Shown in pieces: positions 19,401 through 28,300 of a stretch of DNA of 64,000 nt; position 1 is the stretch's first letter; each line of letters opens with the position of its first letter. Origin of the DNA: Paraprevotella sp. (GTDB taxonomy: Bacteria > Bacteroidota > Bacteroidia > Bacteroidales > Bacteroidaceae); contig JAGBCQ010000001.1 in the NCBI GenBank assembly GCA_017937925.1, forward strand, positions 1 to 64,000. The letters are read 5' to 3'. The notes under the pieces are model-generated. The model saw nothing but the letters and a program-made list of their open reading frames with translations, was not told where the DNA came from and did not search any database. Made by a program: the position numbers and the translations under genes.

Positions 19401-19612
19401 AGCGTATTCTCTAACGGACGTGTTACGTTATTCTCTATATCGGACGCAGATGCTCCAGGATATGTAGTAATGACCATAATGGTATTCGACTCGATATCCG
19501 GATACAAATCGACCGGCAACCTGAGGAATGAGAAAAGACCTAATATAACAACTGCCAAAAAGCAGAGTCCGGTCATAATCGGTTTTTTTACCGCTCCTTC
19601 GTATAAACTCAT
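16427..19612 (-). CDS. RND efflux pump, inner-membrane permease (HAE1/AcrB type)
   Basis: The product has 1061 residues, a normal length for AcrB-type pumps. It begins with the cytoplasmic segment and TM1 (MSLYEGAVKKPIMTGLCFLA), followed by a large periplasmic loop, the TM4 motif GNVVDDAIVVLENV carrying both proton-relay aspartates, and the TM10 motif GIVVKNGIVLIDYI carrying the relay lysine. It is predicted to expel hydrophobic compounds or drugs with proton motive force, working with the adaptor and TolC-like proteins encoded just upstream. A short basic tail follows the last membrane segment. Substrates cannot be deduced. Confidence 0.93.
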   Translation of the reverse strand: MSLYEGAVKKPIMTGLCFLAVVILGLFSFLRLPVDLYPDIESNTIMVITTYPGASASDIENNVTRPLENTLNSVEHLKHITSKSSENTSLVTLEFEFGHDIEVLTNDVRDKLDMVSSALPDGVNTPIIFKFSADMIPIVMLSVQANESQSALYKILDDNVANPLARIDGVGTVSIGGAPEREINVYMDPNKMEAYGITIEQVSQMIAYENKNVPGGSFDIGNNTYSLRVEGEFDDPQQMLNIIVGTYGGTPVYLRDVARIVDSTQERAQKAYNNGTQGAMIIVQKQSGANSVEISQKVIDMLPTLQKGLPSDVKLGVIVNTSENILNTIDSLVETICFAILFVVVVVFLFLGRWRATVIIFITIPLSLIASFIYLLVADGSFNMISLSCLSIAIGNVVDDAIVVLENVTTHIERGSDPKQAAIHGTNEVAISVVASTLTMIAVFFPLTMVTGMAGVLFEQLGWMMCVIMTISTISALSFTPMLCSQLLKLQKKQSKWFIASRKPIEKALDALDVWYARRLDWASRHRWTVVIACIVFFVGTVALTMTGIKADFFPTADNARVGVSLELPIGTRMERAEELAKELSAKWQTRYEKELNAINFTVGQADEDNTWASMQTNGSHIITFNMSLVPSTERQKSLSEVCDEMREDLKGYPEFVKTDVKLGGGGAAMGGQSTASFEIYGYDFDVTDRIAAELKSKLEKVEGVSQVNISRSDYQPEYQVDFDREKLALHGLNLTTAATYLRNRVNGSVASYYREDGDEYDIKVRYEPDKRTSIEALENIMIYNAAGQGVRVKDVGKVVERFSPPTIERKDRERIVTVDAVLSGMALSEGVEAGNAIIDEMDIPQGFSIKVAGTYEDQQDSNRDLGILAVLIIILVYIVMAAQFESLSYPFIIMFSVPFALSGILLALFFSGETFNIMSMLGGIMLIGIVVKNGIVLIDYILLCRERGMGIIRSVTTAGRSRLRPVLMTTLTTILGMLPMATGTGVGAEMWRPLGWSVVGGLTVSTVLTLIFVPVAYCMFAGNGVKMKRRSLRKQRELNAYYQSHKDKMTRVKGSGRVHN

Positions 19613-19645
19613 ACTGATTGTTTTTCTATATACTCGATATTATTC

Positions 19646-20671
19646 TTACTTCACAACTTCTACTTCCACGCCATCAGCCAAGCGGTTCTGACCGGCAACA
19701 ACCACTTGCGCTCCTGCTGGCACACCACTCACGACTTCGTATTCATCACCTAAACGTCGGCCTAGTTGTACTTTATTATGAGATACTTTCCCATTGTCAT
19801 ATACATACACATAATGATCGCCTGCACCCATTTGTTTTACTACAGCTTGATCGGGAACTACCGTACGACTCTCTGTTCCAAATGTCAATGTCGCACGGGC
19901 AAACATTCCGGGGCGAACACGTTGGTTGGCATTGTTTAATGTAATCTCAACAGGGAATGTATGTGTTGTCGGATTGATAGTAGGATATACCAAACTTACT
20001 TTCCCGGCAAAAACTTCATCACCATAGACTTCTAATTTGACAGTTGCTCCCATCCCCTTCTTCACGCGAGGATAGTAATTTTCAGATACATTGATAATCA
20101 TCTTTACAGGTGAAAGACTTTCGATTGTAAGTATCGGCATATTGCCCGGCATATCACCATTGTCATAATTTCGTGCTGTAACTACGCCACTAATGGGGCT
20201 CAATAATTGGGTATTCTCCAATCTATTGGCATACATTGTCTCATTGACATCTAACAACATCTTGGCATTATCCCACTCGGATTTGCTTGCGCCACCCACT
20301 TTATACAACTCGTCAATTCGGTTAAATTCAACACGTTGATTCTCTATCTGTAACTTTAGTTGTTGCAACATAGCCGTATTCATTTGAACTAACACTTGTC
20401 CTTTGCGCACCATATCACCCACCTCTACATTTATTTTTTCTATGCGCATCACCGAATTAGACGAAATGTTATTCTTTATATCACTCTCAACGATGGCCGT
20501 ATATTCCTCTATTTGATCAACATCTTGAAGCCGACTTTCAGACAATTTCACCCTAGGTTTCTCAATTTGATTCTGTGCATCAGAATCTTTCTTTTCACCG
20601 GAACATCCTATTACAAAAATAGGGAAAACGGCTATTAGCACTAATTTCAAACAGTGTTTCATATCATTCAT
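19646..20671 (-). CDS. RND efflux periplasmic adaptor (membrane fusion protein), lipoprotein
   Basis: This 341-residue protein starts with a lipoprotein signal with lipobox FVIGC, so it should be anchored by a lipid. The order of a lipoyl-like half (VEVGDMVRKGQVLVQMN), a helical hairpin (LKLQIENQRVEFNRI...), the second lipoyl half (LLSPISGVVTARNYDNGD), a beta-barrel (VKMIINVSENYYPRVKKGM) and the membrane-proximal domain (VVPDQAVVKQ) is that of HlyD/AcrA adaptors. It bridges the pump and the outer-membrane channel. The gene lies between the TolC-like gene (15-base gap) and the pump gene (33-base gap). The alternative start at the internal ATG (MKH, residue 4) is also possible. Confidence 0.92.
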   Translation of the reverse strand: MNDMKHCLKLVLIAVFPIFVIGCSGEKKDSDAQNQIEKPRVKLSESRLQDVDQIEEYTAIVESDIKNNISSNSVMRIEKINVEVGDMVRKGQVLVQMNTAMLQQLKLQIENQRVEFNRIDELYKVGGASKSEWDNAKMLLDVNETMYANRLENTQLLSPISGVVTARNYDNGDMPGNMPILTIESLSPVKMIINVSENYYPRVKKGMGATVKLEVYGDEVFAGKVSLVYPTINPTTHTFPVEITLNNANQRVRPGMFARATLTFGTESRTVVPDQAVVKQMGAGDHYVYVYDNGKVSHNKVQLGRRLGDEYEVVSGVPAGAQVVVAGQNRLADGVEVEVVK

Positions 20672-20686
20672 TATTTTTTGTGTTTA

Positions 20687-22018
20687 TTATCTTTCATTTC
20701 CTAATACATAATCCAAATCGGTTCTTGCCACAAGGTAATCATAAATAGCTTGATTGTAAGTTAACTGAGCCTGCGTCAATGCCACTTCGCTACTATTCAA
20801 TTCCAAAATGGTTCCTCGCCCAACTTCATAGCGTTTCTCTGCGATAACACGTCCTTTCTCTGCTTGTGCTACAGATTCTTTGTTACTTGCCAACTGTTCC
20901 GTACTTGCAGTCATATTGTCCAAATAAGCTTGAACTTGCATATTCAATTGACGTTCGGTATTCAAGCGAGTCTCATTCAATTGTTCCAACTGAATTCGTG
21001 TACTTTTTACTTTTGTAAAATTAGAAGCTTTATATATAGGGACGGACAAAGTCAACGACAACGTTGAACTTGGATACCAATCATAATGCCAAAATTCAAA
21101 ATTAGGATTATAAAGTGATTGGTACTGATATGCATAATTCAAGGCCAATGTCGGCATGAAACTCGTCTTCTGAATCTTTAAAGAATGATTCAACAACTTC
21201 TCACTTAAATCCAATTGTTTTAATGCTGTATTATTATCTAGTGTAGTCACAACATTGGCATTATGATTAGCCACTTGCATTTCATAATTCTTCAAGTTGT
21301 CATTGATAAGAATATCCAATGCCTGATCACCAATGCCTAATAAAACTTTCAATTGCAACTTTGCCAAAGTTATGCCATTGCGTGCTGAAACGACATTAGG
21401 TTTCAAATTACGCATCTGAACTTCTGCTGAAATTTTGTCATATTCACTTACCTTGCCTTGCTCATACTTCGCATTCACCACATTGTAGTTCTTCTCGCTC
21501 ACAGCATAGCTCTGTTTCAATACGTCATAACTATCTTGAGCCAACAATAACTGATAATATGCTTTAGTCACTTGGTTTACTAAATCCAAACGAGAAGCCC
21601 GACTCTTCTCCATAGCCAATTCAATATCTGTTTTTGTCATCTTCATCGTGCGATATACTGCCGGAGCAAAAATAGGCAAATTAACACTTAATGCCCCATT
21701 CCATGTGCTCGTTGCATCTTTTCCCATCTTGAACTTTTGACCACCAAGATTCATCGTTGCCGCTTTTACCGTATAAGTGACGCCTCCATTCAAATCGACT
21801 GTTGGTAATAAATTTTGCCAAGCCTCTTTTTGACTGACTTTCTTTAACTCAATGTCTTGATTTGCCACTTTGATTGTGGGATTCTCTGTTAATGCAATCT
21901 CCAAAGCTTGTTCTAACGTCAGTTTGAGAGACTGCGTTTCCTGTTGCGCCTTTGCCATAACTCCTGTACATATTAGGGCTATAAGCAAAAGACTCTTTCT
22001 TACACCAATCTTTTCCAT
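20687..22018 (-). CDS. TolC-family outer-membrane efflux channel
   Basis: This 443-residue protein has a signal peptide (about 1-25, ending MAKAQ). It shows the internal two-fold repeat of the outer-membrane efflux protein family: LTLEQALEIALTENPTIKVA near the N-terminus, long coiled helices with LVNQVTKAYYQLLLAQ and YEQGKVSEYDKISAEVQ, a second strand set, and a final helical stretch with YEVGRGTILELNSSEVALTQAQ. It forms the outer-membrane and periplasmic tunnel of the pump whose adaptor and permease genes follow. It is the first gene of the operon. Confidence 0.92.
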   Translation of the reverse strand: MEKIGVRKSLLLIALICTGVMAKAQQETQSLKLTLEQALEIALTENPTIKVANQDIELKKVSQKEAWQNLLPTVDLNGGVTYTVKAATMNLGGQKFKMGKDATSTWNGALSVNLPIFAPAVYRTMKMTKTDIELAMEKSRASRLDLVNQVTKAYYQLLLAQDSYDVLKQSYAVSEKNYNVVNAKYEQGKVSEYDKISAEVQMRNLKPNVVSARNGITLAKLQLKVLLGIGDQALDILINDNLKNYEMQVANHNANVVTTLDNNTALKQLDLSEKLLNHSLKIQKTSFMPTLALNYAYQYQSLYNPNFEFWHYDWYPSSTLSLTLSVPIYKASNFTKVKSTRIQLEQLNETRLNTERQLNMQVQAYLDNMTASTEQLASNKESVAQAEKGRVIAEKRYEVGRGTILELNSSEVALTQAQLTYNQAIYDYLVARTDLDYVLGNER

Positions 22019-22114
22019 TTTTTTTATTACATTTCTTTTTATGCTTGCACACTATTAAAAGAATAACTGATTAAAAAAATTACTAGTATGCTCGCATATC
22101 CTTATTATGGACTA

Positions 22115-22149
22115 CAAATTTATAAAAGAAATCATAAAGAGACCGCAAA
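22115..22149 (-). promoter_or_regulatory. Candidate promoter of efflux operon 1
   Basis: On the minus strand TAAATTTG (22122-22115) matches the Bacteroidetes -7 box TAnnTTTG, and TTTG (22149-22146) lies upstream. The 23-base spacer is longer than the usual 19-21, so the call is weak. Confidence 0.4.
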
Positions 22150-22265
22150 CATAGAGACCGAGACGTAACAGTTAAACATTATTAACTCTGCGAGAAGAAA
22201 AGAACCACATTTTAATACTTTTAGCACATTCCTCCTTTTCTGATTCAATTAAAATATCGTTTTAC

Positions 22266-22296
22266 TTGCAAGAACAAACAAAAAAGACGTAATTTG
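22266..22296 (+). promoter_or_regulatory. Candidate promoter of RlpA/MetY genes
   Basis: TTG at 22266-22268 is followed after 21 bases by TAATTTG (22290-22296), one base shorter than the TAnnTTTG consensus. It lies about 55 bases upstream of the RlpA-like start. Confidence 0.3.
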
Positions 22297-22349
22297 CGAA
22301 GTTTTATATATCGCACTTCGTTCTGCGGTAAAAAGAACTGACAATATAA

Positions 22350-22868
22350 ATGATTTCAAGGAAACTACTCGTTTTCTACCTAACATTTGCTTGTTGCTTT
22401 ACACTATCGAGAGCACAAGACAGTTTACCTCTGAGGGCTTCTTACTACTCAGACTTTTTGCATGGTTGGTTAATGGCTAATGGAGAACCATACCATAAGG
22501 ATAGTATGACATGCGCACACCTTCATTATCGTTTAGGAACGGTGCTAAAAGTAAGAAATTTAAGAAACGACAAAGAGGTTATTGTCAAGGTTACGGATCG
22601 AGGGCCCTATGCTGAAAAATATTCATTGGACCTATCAAGAGCAGCCGCAGAAGAATTAGATTTTATATTCAATGGATTTTGTCCTATAGAGATTTGCTCT
22701 ATCAATCCGGACTTAATACCATTCAAAAAAGAGGAAGAAACTCAAACATTAAAAATAGAGTTGGAATATCAACCACTTTCCATCTTCCCAACACCTGTTT
22801 GGCAAATGGACGAGATAACCCAACAACAGAAAGTTTTTAAGTTTAAATTTAAATGGATAAAAGAATAA
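22350..22868 (+). CDS. RlpA-like double-psi beta-barrel protein
   Basis: This 172-residue secreted protein has a signal peptide (about 1-23, ending SRAQ) and an RlpA-type double-psi beta-barrel. The signatures are ASYYSDFLHGWLMANGEPY (the family's ASxYGxxFxGxxTASGE segment) and VKVTDRGPY. RlpA proteins act on peptidoglycan, as lytic transglycosylases in some species, or at the septal ring. The SPOR domain found in many RlpA proteins is absent; the C-terminal ~60 residues have no recognised domain. The central DRGP motif is intact. The metY gene follows after 17 bases, so the two may share a transcript, although no functional link is obvious. Confidence 0.8.
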   Translation: MISRKLLVFYLTFACCFTLSRAQDSLPLRASYYSDFLHGWLMANGEPYHKDSMTCAHLHYRLGTVLKVRNLRNDKEVIVKVTDRGPYAEKYSLDLSRAAAEELDFIFNGFCPIEICSINPDLIPFKKEEETQTLKIELEYQPLSIFPTPVWQMDEITQQQKVFKFKFKWIKE

Positions 22869-22885
22869 CATCATAAACACAAAAC

Positions 22886-24172
22886 ATGGGAAAAAAATTA
22901 AGAAAAGAATCCATCTGCGTACAAGGCGGATGGTCACCTCAAAAAGGTGAACCGAGAGTACTCCCAATCTATCAGAGTACAACATTCAAATACGACAACA
23001 GCGAACAAATGGCAAGATTGTTTGACTTGGAAGATTCCGGTTATTTTTATACTCGTTTACAGAATCCAACCAATGACGCAGTAGCTGCCAAGATTGCGGA
23101 ATTAGAAGGCGGTGTAGGCGCTATGCTTACATCTTCCGGACAAGCCGCTAATTTTTACGCAATTTTCAATATTTGTCAAGCTGGTGACCATTTCATAACT
23201 TCTAATACCATTTACGGTGGCACATACAATCTATTCGGCGTTACCATGAAGAAATTAGGTATTGAATGTACATTTATTGATCCGGAATGGGAAGACGAGA
23301 AAATCGAAGCTGCTTTTCGTCCTAATACTAAATGTTTCTTCGGTGAAACAATCTCAAATCCGGGTTGCCAAGTTTTTGACATTGAACGCTTCGCAAAAAT
23401 GGCACACCGCCACGGCGTACCTCTCATCATAGACAACACTTTCGCCACTCCCATAAATTGTCGCCCATTTGAATGGGGAGCAGACATCGTGACTCACTCC
23501 ACCACCAAATATATGGATGGACATGCTACAGCTGTTGGAGGTGTTATAGTAGATAGTGGTAATTTTGATTGGAACGCTCATGCTGACAAGTTCCCAGGAC
23601 TTTGTCAACCAGATGAGAGTTATCATGGATTGACCTACGCTAAAGCTTTCGGTAAAATGGCATATATGACTAAAGCGACGGCACAACTGATGCGCGATTT
23701 AGGTTCTATTCAGAGTCCGCAAAATGCGTTCTTGTTGAATTTAGGTCTTGAAACGCTCCACCTTAGAATGCCACGTCACTGTGAAAATGCCCAAATAGTA
23801 GCTGAATATTTAGAGAAAAACGAGCGCGTTGAATGGGTAAACTTTTCAGGTCTAAAAAGTAATAAATATTATGAGTTAGGACAAAAATACTTGCCCAACG
23901 GTTCATGCGGTGTTATTGCTTTCGGTTTGAAGGGTAGTAAAGAAGATGCAATCCGTTTTATGGACAGCCTAAAAATGATTTGTATCGTAACGCATGTTGC
24001 TGATGCTAGGACTTGTGTACTCCATCCGGCAAGTCACACTCATCGCCAATTGAGCGACGAGCAACTTCGTGAAGCCGGCGTTGCACCTGATTTGATTCGT
24101 TTGTCAGTGGGTATTGAAAATGTCAATGACATCATAGATGACATTCAACAGGCTTTGGATGCTTCAAAGTAA
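22886..24172 (+). CDS. metY: O-acetylhomoserine sulfhydrylase (PLP-dependent)
   Basis: This 428-residue protein belongs to the Cys/Met metabolism PLP-dependent enzyme family. The N-terminus has VLPIYQSTTFKY and YTRLQNPTNDAVAAKIAELE, the phosphate-binding area MLTSSGQAAN follows, and the PLP lysine is K208 in HSTTKYMDGH. Length and the LNLGLETLHLRMPRHCENA segment fit O-acetylhomoserine aminocarboxypropyltransferase (MetY), which makes homocysteine from O-acetylhomoserine and sulfide in methionine synthesis, rather than the shorter MetB/MetC enzymes. A strong terminator follows, so it ends its transcript. Confidence 0.9.
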   Translation: MGKKLRKESICVQGGWSPQKGEPRVLPIYQSTTFKYDNSEQMARLFDLEDSGYFYTRLQNPTNDAVAAKIAELEGGVGAMLTSSGQAANFYAIFNICQAGDHFITSNTIYGGTYNLFGVTMKKLGIECTFIDPEWEDEKIEAAFRPNTKCFFGETISNPGCQVFDIERFAKMAHRHGVPLIIDNTFATPINCRPFEWGADIVTHSTTKYMDGHATAVGGVIVDSGNFDWNAHADKFPGLCQPDESYHGLTYAKAFGKMAYMTKATAQLMRDLGSIQSPQNAFLLNLGLETLHLRMPRHCENAQIVAEYLEKNERVEWVNFSGLKSNKYYELGQKYLPNGSCGVIAFGLKGSKEDAIRFMDSLKMICIVTHVADARTCVLHPASHTHRQLSDEQLREAGVAPDLIRLSVGIENVNDIIDDIQQALDASK

Positions 24173-24185
24173 CAATCATCAAATA

Positions 24186-24221
24186 AAAAAATAAGATAGG
24201 CCTAGGTCTATCTTATTTTTT
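24186..24221 (+). terminator. Terminator after metY
   Basis: AAAAAATAAGATAG (24186-24199) pairs with CTATCTTATTTTTT (24208-24221), and the right arm ends in a T run. It begins 13 bases after the metY stop and separates it from efflux operon 2. Confidence 0.85.
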
Positions 24222-24284
24222 ATCCTAACGAGACATTCCATACATTTAAAGCGATTAAAAGAACATCAAATTAGCTAAAAAACT

Positions 24285-24315
24285 TTTGACGCTTTTTGCA
24301 AGTATTGTACCTTTG
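24285..24315 (+). promoter_or_regulatory. Promoter of efflux operon 2
   Basis: TTTG (24285-24288), a 19-base spacer and TACCTTTG (24308-24315) match the Bacteroidetes sigma-ABfr pattern TTTG-N19-TAnnTTTG exactly. The expected start point near 24322 is about 20 bases before the adaptor gene's ATG at 24344. Confidence 0.75.
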
Positions 24316-24343
24316 TTCCACCATTAAAAGAGTAAAGATAGTT

Positions 24344-25363
24344 ATGAAAAAAATTATTCACACATTAGCCTTTGTGCTGATGGTTTCAGCTTGTGGAAAT
24401 ACCCCCAAAACAAATCAAGAAGAAACTATGTATGTAAATATTGAAAAAGTTTCTAAAGATAAATCACTTCTTCGCACACCATACATCGGTGTTATTGAAG
24501 CACAACAAAGCACTATGGTAAGTTTTACGGGAATGGCTGTTTTGAAAACCATGACAGTAAGCGAAGGACAACGCGTCAAAAAAGGTCAACTTCTTGCGAC
24601 CATCGATGACACCCAAGCACAAAATGCTCTAACTGCAGCCAAATCAGCTCTTGAACAAGCATTGGATGCTCAAACGAGAATGAAACAACTTCATGACAAC
24701 AATTCATTGCCTGAAATGAAATGGATTGAAATAGAGAGTAAAGTTAAGCAAGCACAAGCGAGCTATGATATGTGCAAGAAGAACCTTGAAGAATGTGCTA
24801 TCTATGCCCCATGCGATGGAGTTATTGGAAGTAAAATCATGAATGTTGGCGAAACCGTTTTACCTTCAGAACCTGTATTAGATATTCTATCCATAGATAA
24901 GGTCAAAGTACGTGTCAGCGTACCTGAAAAAGAAATTTCTGGAATTACGAAACAAACTCCAAGTATTATTTCATTGGATGCTATACCGGAGAAAACATTT
25001 AAAGGTGGGTATATTGAAAAAGGCGTAAGCGCAGATGCCATTACGCATACTTACGATATACGCATATCACTAAACAACCCGGACTGGCAAATATTACCGG
25101 GTATGGTTGCAAAGGTTTATCTTACTTCCCAACAAGAAGAACCACAAATTACATTACCAATAAGATCTATACAACAATCGGGCAACAAAAAACTTTTTGT
25201 TTGGATTGTAAAAGATGGCAAGGCACAACGTGCTTTTATAAAAACAGGTGAAACCATTAACAACAGAATTGTCATTACCGAAGGTATTCAAGAAAATGAT
25301 CAAGTTATTACTGAAGGTTATCAAAAAGTAGGTGAAGGAACTCCTGTCAAAATTGGAGAATAA
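24344..25363 (+). CDS. RND efflux periplasmic adaptor (membrane fusion protein), lipoprotein
   Basis: I take the ATG at 24344 as the start. It opens directly with a lipoprotein signal (MKKIIHTLAFVLMVSAC, lipidated Cys17), and the upstream in-frame TTG at 24296 lies inside the promoter. The resulting protein has 339 residues. It shows the adaptor order: lipoyl half VSEGQRVKKGQLLATID, a helical hairpin, second lipoyl half IYAPCDGVIGSKIMNVGE, beta-barrel VKVRVSVPEKEISG and membrane-proximal strands. It is the first gene of the second tripartite efflux operon, and its order (adaptor, pump, channel) differs from operon 1. Confidence 0.9.
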   Translation: MKKIIHTLAFVLMVSACGNTPKTNQEETMYVNIEKVSKDKSLLRTPYIGVIEAQQSTMVSFTGMAVLKTMTVSEGQRVKKGQLLATIDDTQAQNALTAAKSALEQALDAQTRMKQLHDNNSLPEMKWIEIESKVKQAQASYDMCKKNLEECAIYAPCDGVIGSKIMNVGETVLPSEPVLDILSIDKVKVRVSVPEKEISGITKQTPSIISLDAIPEKTFKGGYIEKGVSADAITHTYDIRISLNNPDWQILPGMVAKVYLTSQQEEPQITLPIRSIQQSGNKKLFVWIVKDGKAQRAFIKTGETINNRIVITEGIQENDQVITEGYQKVGEGTPVKIGE

Positions 25364-25388
25364 TAGAAACCAGATAAACTGTCTAAAT

Positions 25389-28300
25389 ATGAAATCCAAT
25401 ATATTAAGTGGGTGGGCAGCATGGCCCATCAAGAATTATCGTATATCAGCCTTGCTGACTATTCTATTACTGATATTCGGTATATATGGTATTTACGTCA
25501 TGCCTAAGGATGAATTCCCACCATTCACCGTACGCCAAGGCGTAGTCGTTGCTGTTATGCCGGGAGCTACAAGTGAGGAAATTGAAGCACAAGTAGCCCG
25601 CCCCTTAGAGCGTTATATGTTCACGTTCAAAGAAGTTAATCGTTCAAAAACCACAACCACCAGTAGCAATGGGATGTGCATGATGATGGTCCAACTCCAA
25701 GATGACGTGAACAAAAAAGACGAAGTATGGAGTAAAATCAAACATGGACTAAACAATTTTAAAAGCAGTTTGCCTAGTGGTGTGTTGGCATTAGTAGTCA
25801 ATGATGAATTCGGTGATGCCTGTGCCTTGCTTATCACAGTAGAAAGTGAGCATCGAAGCTACCGCGAATTACAACAGTATAGCGATGAATTAGCAGACCG
25901 TTTACGCCGTATCCATAGTGTAAGCAATGTACGCCAATATGGTGAAATAAAAGAACAAATTACCATTTACGTAGACCGAGACCGATTGGCTGCTTATGGC
26001 ATTGGGCAGTCCTCCATCATACAAGCACTCAGTGGACAAGGACTAACCACTATGAGTGGGAGTTTGACAGGCAACAATCAAAACATTGTTCTGCATATCG
26101 TTCCTACAGAACGTAGCGAAGAGGAAATCGCAAATCAAATCATTTATAGCAATAATGGGAAGAACGTTCGTGTCTGTGACGTAGCAACAGTGAAACGCGA
26201 ATACGATACAAGTGAAAGTTATATTGAAAATAACGGAAACCCTTGCGTGTTACTTTCACTTGAAATGCTTTCCGGTTTTAATATTGTAGAGTATGGAGAG
26301 GATGTAGATGAAGTATTACATCAATTTAAGGAACAATACCTACCTGAAGATGTACAAATGCGCCGTATTACTGACTTACCACAGGTTGTAGGTGATTCCG
26401 TACATGATTTTTTACGCGATCTTATCATCTCTATGGCTATCATCGTTTTGGTCATGATGATACTATTCCCGTTACGTAGTGCCATTGTTGCGGCAATTAC
26501 CATACCACTGAGTACATTCATTTCTACAGGTATCATGTACGCACTCGGTATTCCACTCAATACCATTACTCTCGCTTGTCTAATCGTGGTACTGGGCATG
26601 ATTGTTGACAATAGTATTATCGTTATCGATGGTTTCTTGGAATATTTAGGACAAGGCATGGGCAGACGAGAATCCGCCGTCAAAAGTGTCAAACAATATT
26701 TCTGGCCTATGATGTTGGCTACGATTTGCATCTGTGCCATTTTCTATCCTTTAGTGCTAACTATGACAGGCGAGGCAAAGGATGTCATCGGACAATTCCC
26801 CATAACAATTACCATCAATCTTATGGTATCTTTAGCTGTAGCAGTTGCTGTTATTCCGATGTTGAATGCCGCCATCATAAAAAAAGTTACTCCTAAGAGA
26901 GACGGGAAAAAGGATATTACAGATTGGGTACAAACTATCTACGACCGTTGTCTTGACTGGACTTTCATTCATCCATATCTTACCATTGCAATAGCAACCA
27001 TACTCGTCATTCTTACCAGTCTCATCTTCCCCACTCTGAAGATGCGTCAATTCCCATATGCAGATCGCAATCAATTTGCGGTTGAGATATTTTTACCCGA
27101 GGGAGAGGGGTTAGAAAGGACTAAGAATGTTGCTGATAGTTTAAGAAATATATTACAAAAGGACAAACGCGTAACAAGTGTTACATCCTTTATTGGGTGC
27201 TCTTCTCCGCGATTCCAAATCAGTTATGCGCCACAAGTCGGTGGACGGAATTTCGCCCAATTCATTGTAAATACCCCTGATATACAAAGTACCTTCGATG
27301 TCTTGAATGAGTATGCTCCTAAATACAGTAATTACTGGCCGGAAGCATATTGCCGATTCAAACAAATGGATTTCCTTAACGTCCCAACATTTGAATATCG
27401 TTTTTACGGAAATGACTTAGATAGTATTCATGCAGCAGCAGAAATTCTAATGAGTGAATTGCGTAAAATGCCAGAATTGGAATGGGTACGCACAGACTTT
27501 GATCAACCGCATCCTATCGTAGACATCACACTTGACCCTATTGCTAGCGCACAAATAGGAATCAACCGCACCACCGCTCAATTACAAATGGCATTACAAA
27601 CAGGCAAGACGCAGGTCGGCAGTATTTGGGAAGAAAACTATGAAGTTCCCATTATCCTTAAAGATGCCAAAAGCGAGCAACTGACATATAGCGATGTCAA
27701 GGACATCCATTTATCCACATTCACAGGTAAAAGTGTCCCCTTACGTCAAGTTGCAAAAGCAAATCCTACTTGGAGTCATTCAAAAATCATACATCGTAAT
27801 GGCGAACGTTGCATCAGCGTAATAGCTGAGGGTAAACGCGAAGTTCTTGCAGCTCCCATACAAGCACGTATTGAAAATATCATCAAGGAGATGATTTTAC
27901 CAGTTGGAGTTCGCTCAGAGATTGGTGGCGAAGTAGAAAAAAATAATGAAATTGTCCCTGGTATCATCAGTGGTATTGGGTATGCCATGGTCATTATATT
28001 CTTCTTTATATTATTTAATTTCAAACGCTTTGGAATAACATTCACCTGTATGATTGCTATCGCCTTAAGCATTCCTGGGGCAATGATTGGATTAGCCATT
28101 GCTAACAAGACTTTGGGTCTTACCAGTTTGTTTGGCTTTATTACTTTAATGGGTATCATCATGCGAAATGAAATACTCATTTTTGAGCATGCAGACGAGA
28201 AAATGAAAGAAGGCTGGTCGGCTCGTGATGCCGCATATGATGCCGGACGCCGACGCATGGTCCCGATATTCCTTACCACAGCTACAACAGCCGTTGGTGT

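Larger units (their letters stand above)
22019..22349. other. Divergent intergenic region
   Basis: This 331-base AT-rich gap lies between the divergently transcribed efflux operon 1 (minus) and the RlpA-like gene (plus). It contains candidate promoters for both directions (22115-22149 minus, 22266-22296 plus). I see no regulator gene, repeat or RNA gene in it. Confidence 0.6.

Noticed and set aside
22088-22168. 26-codon plus-strand frame in the divergent efflux/RlpA gap
   Set aside because: It has no motif, no ribosome-binding site and no relation to the MMA peptides. It covers the candidate promoter of the opposite operon.
24296-24343. N-terminal extension of the second adaptor gene from a TTG start
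   Set aside because: The extension lies on the promoter, and the lipoprotein signal begins exactly at the ATG at 24344.
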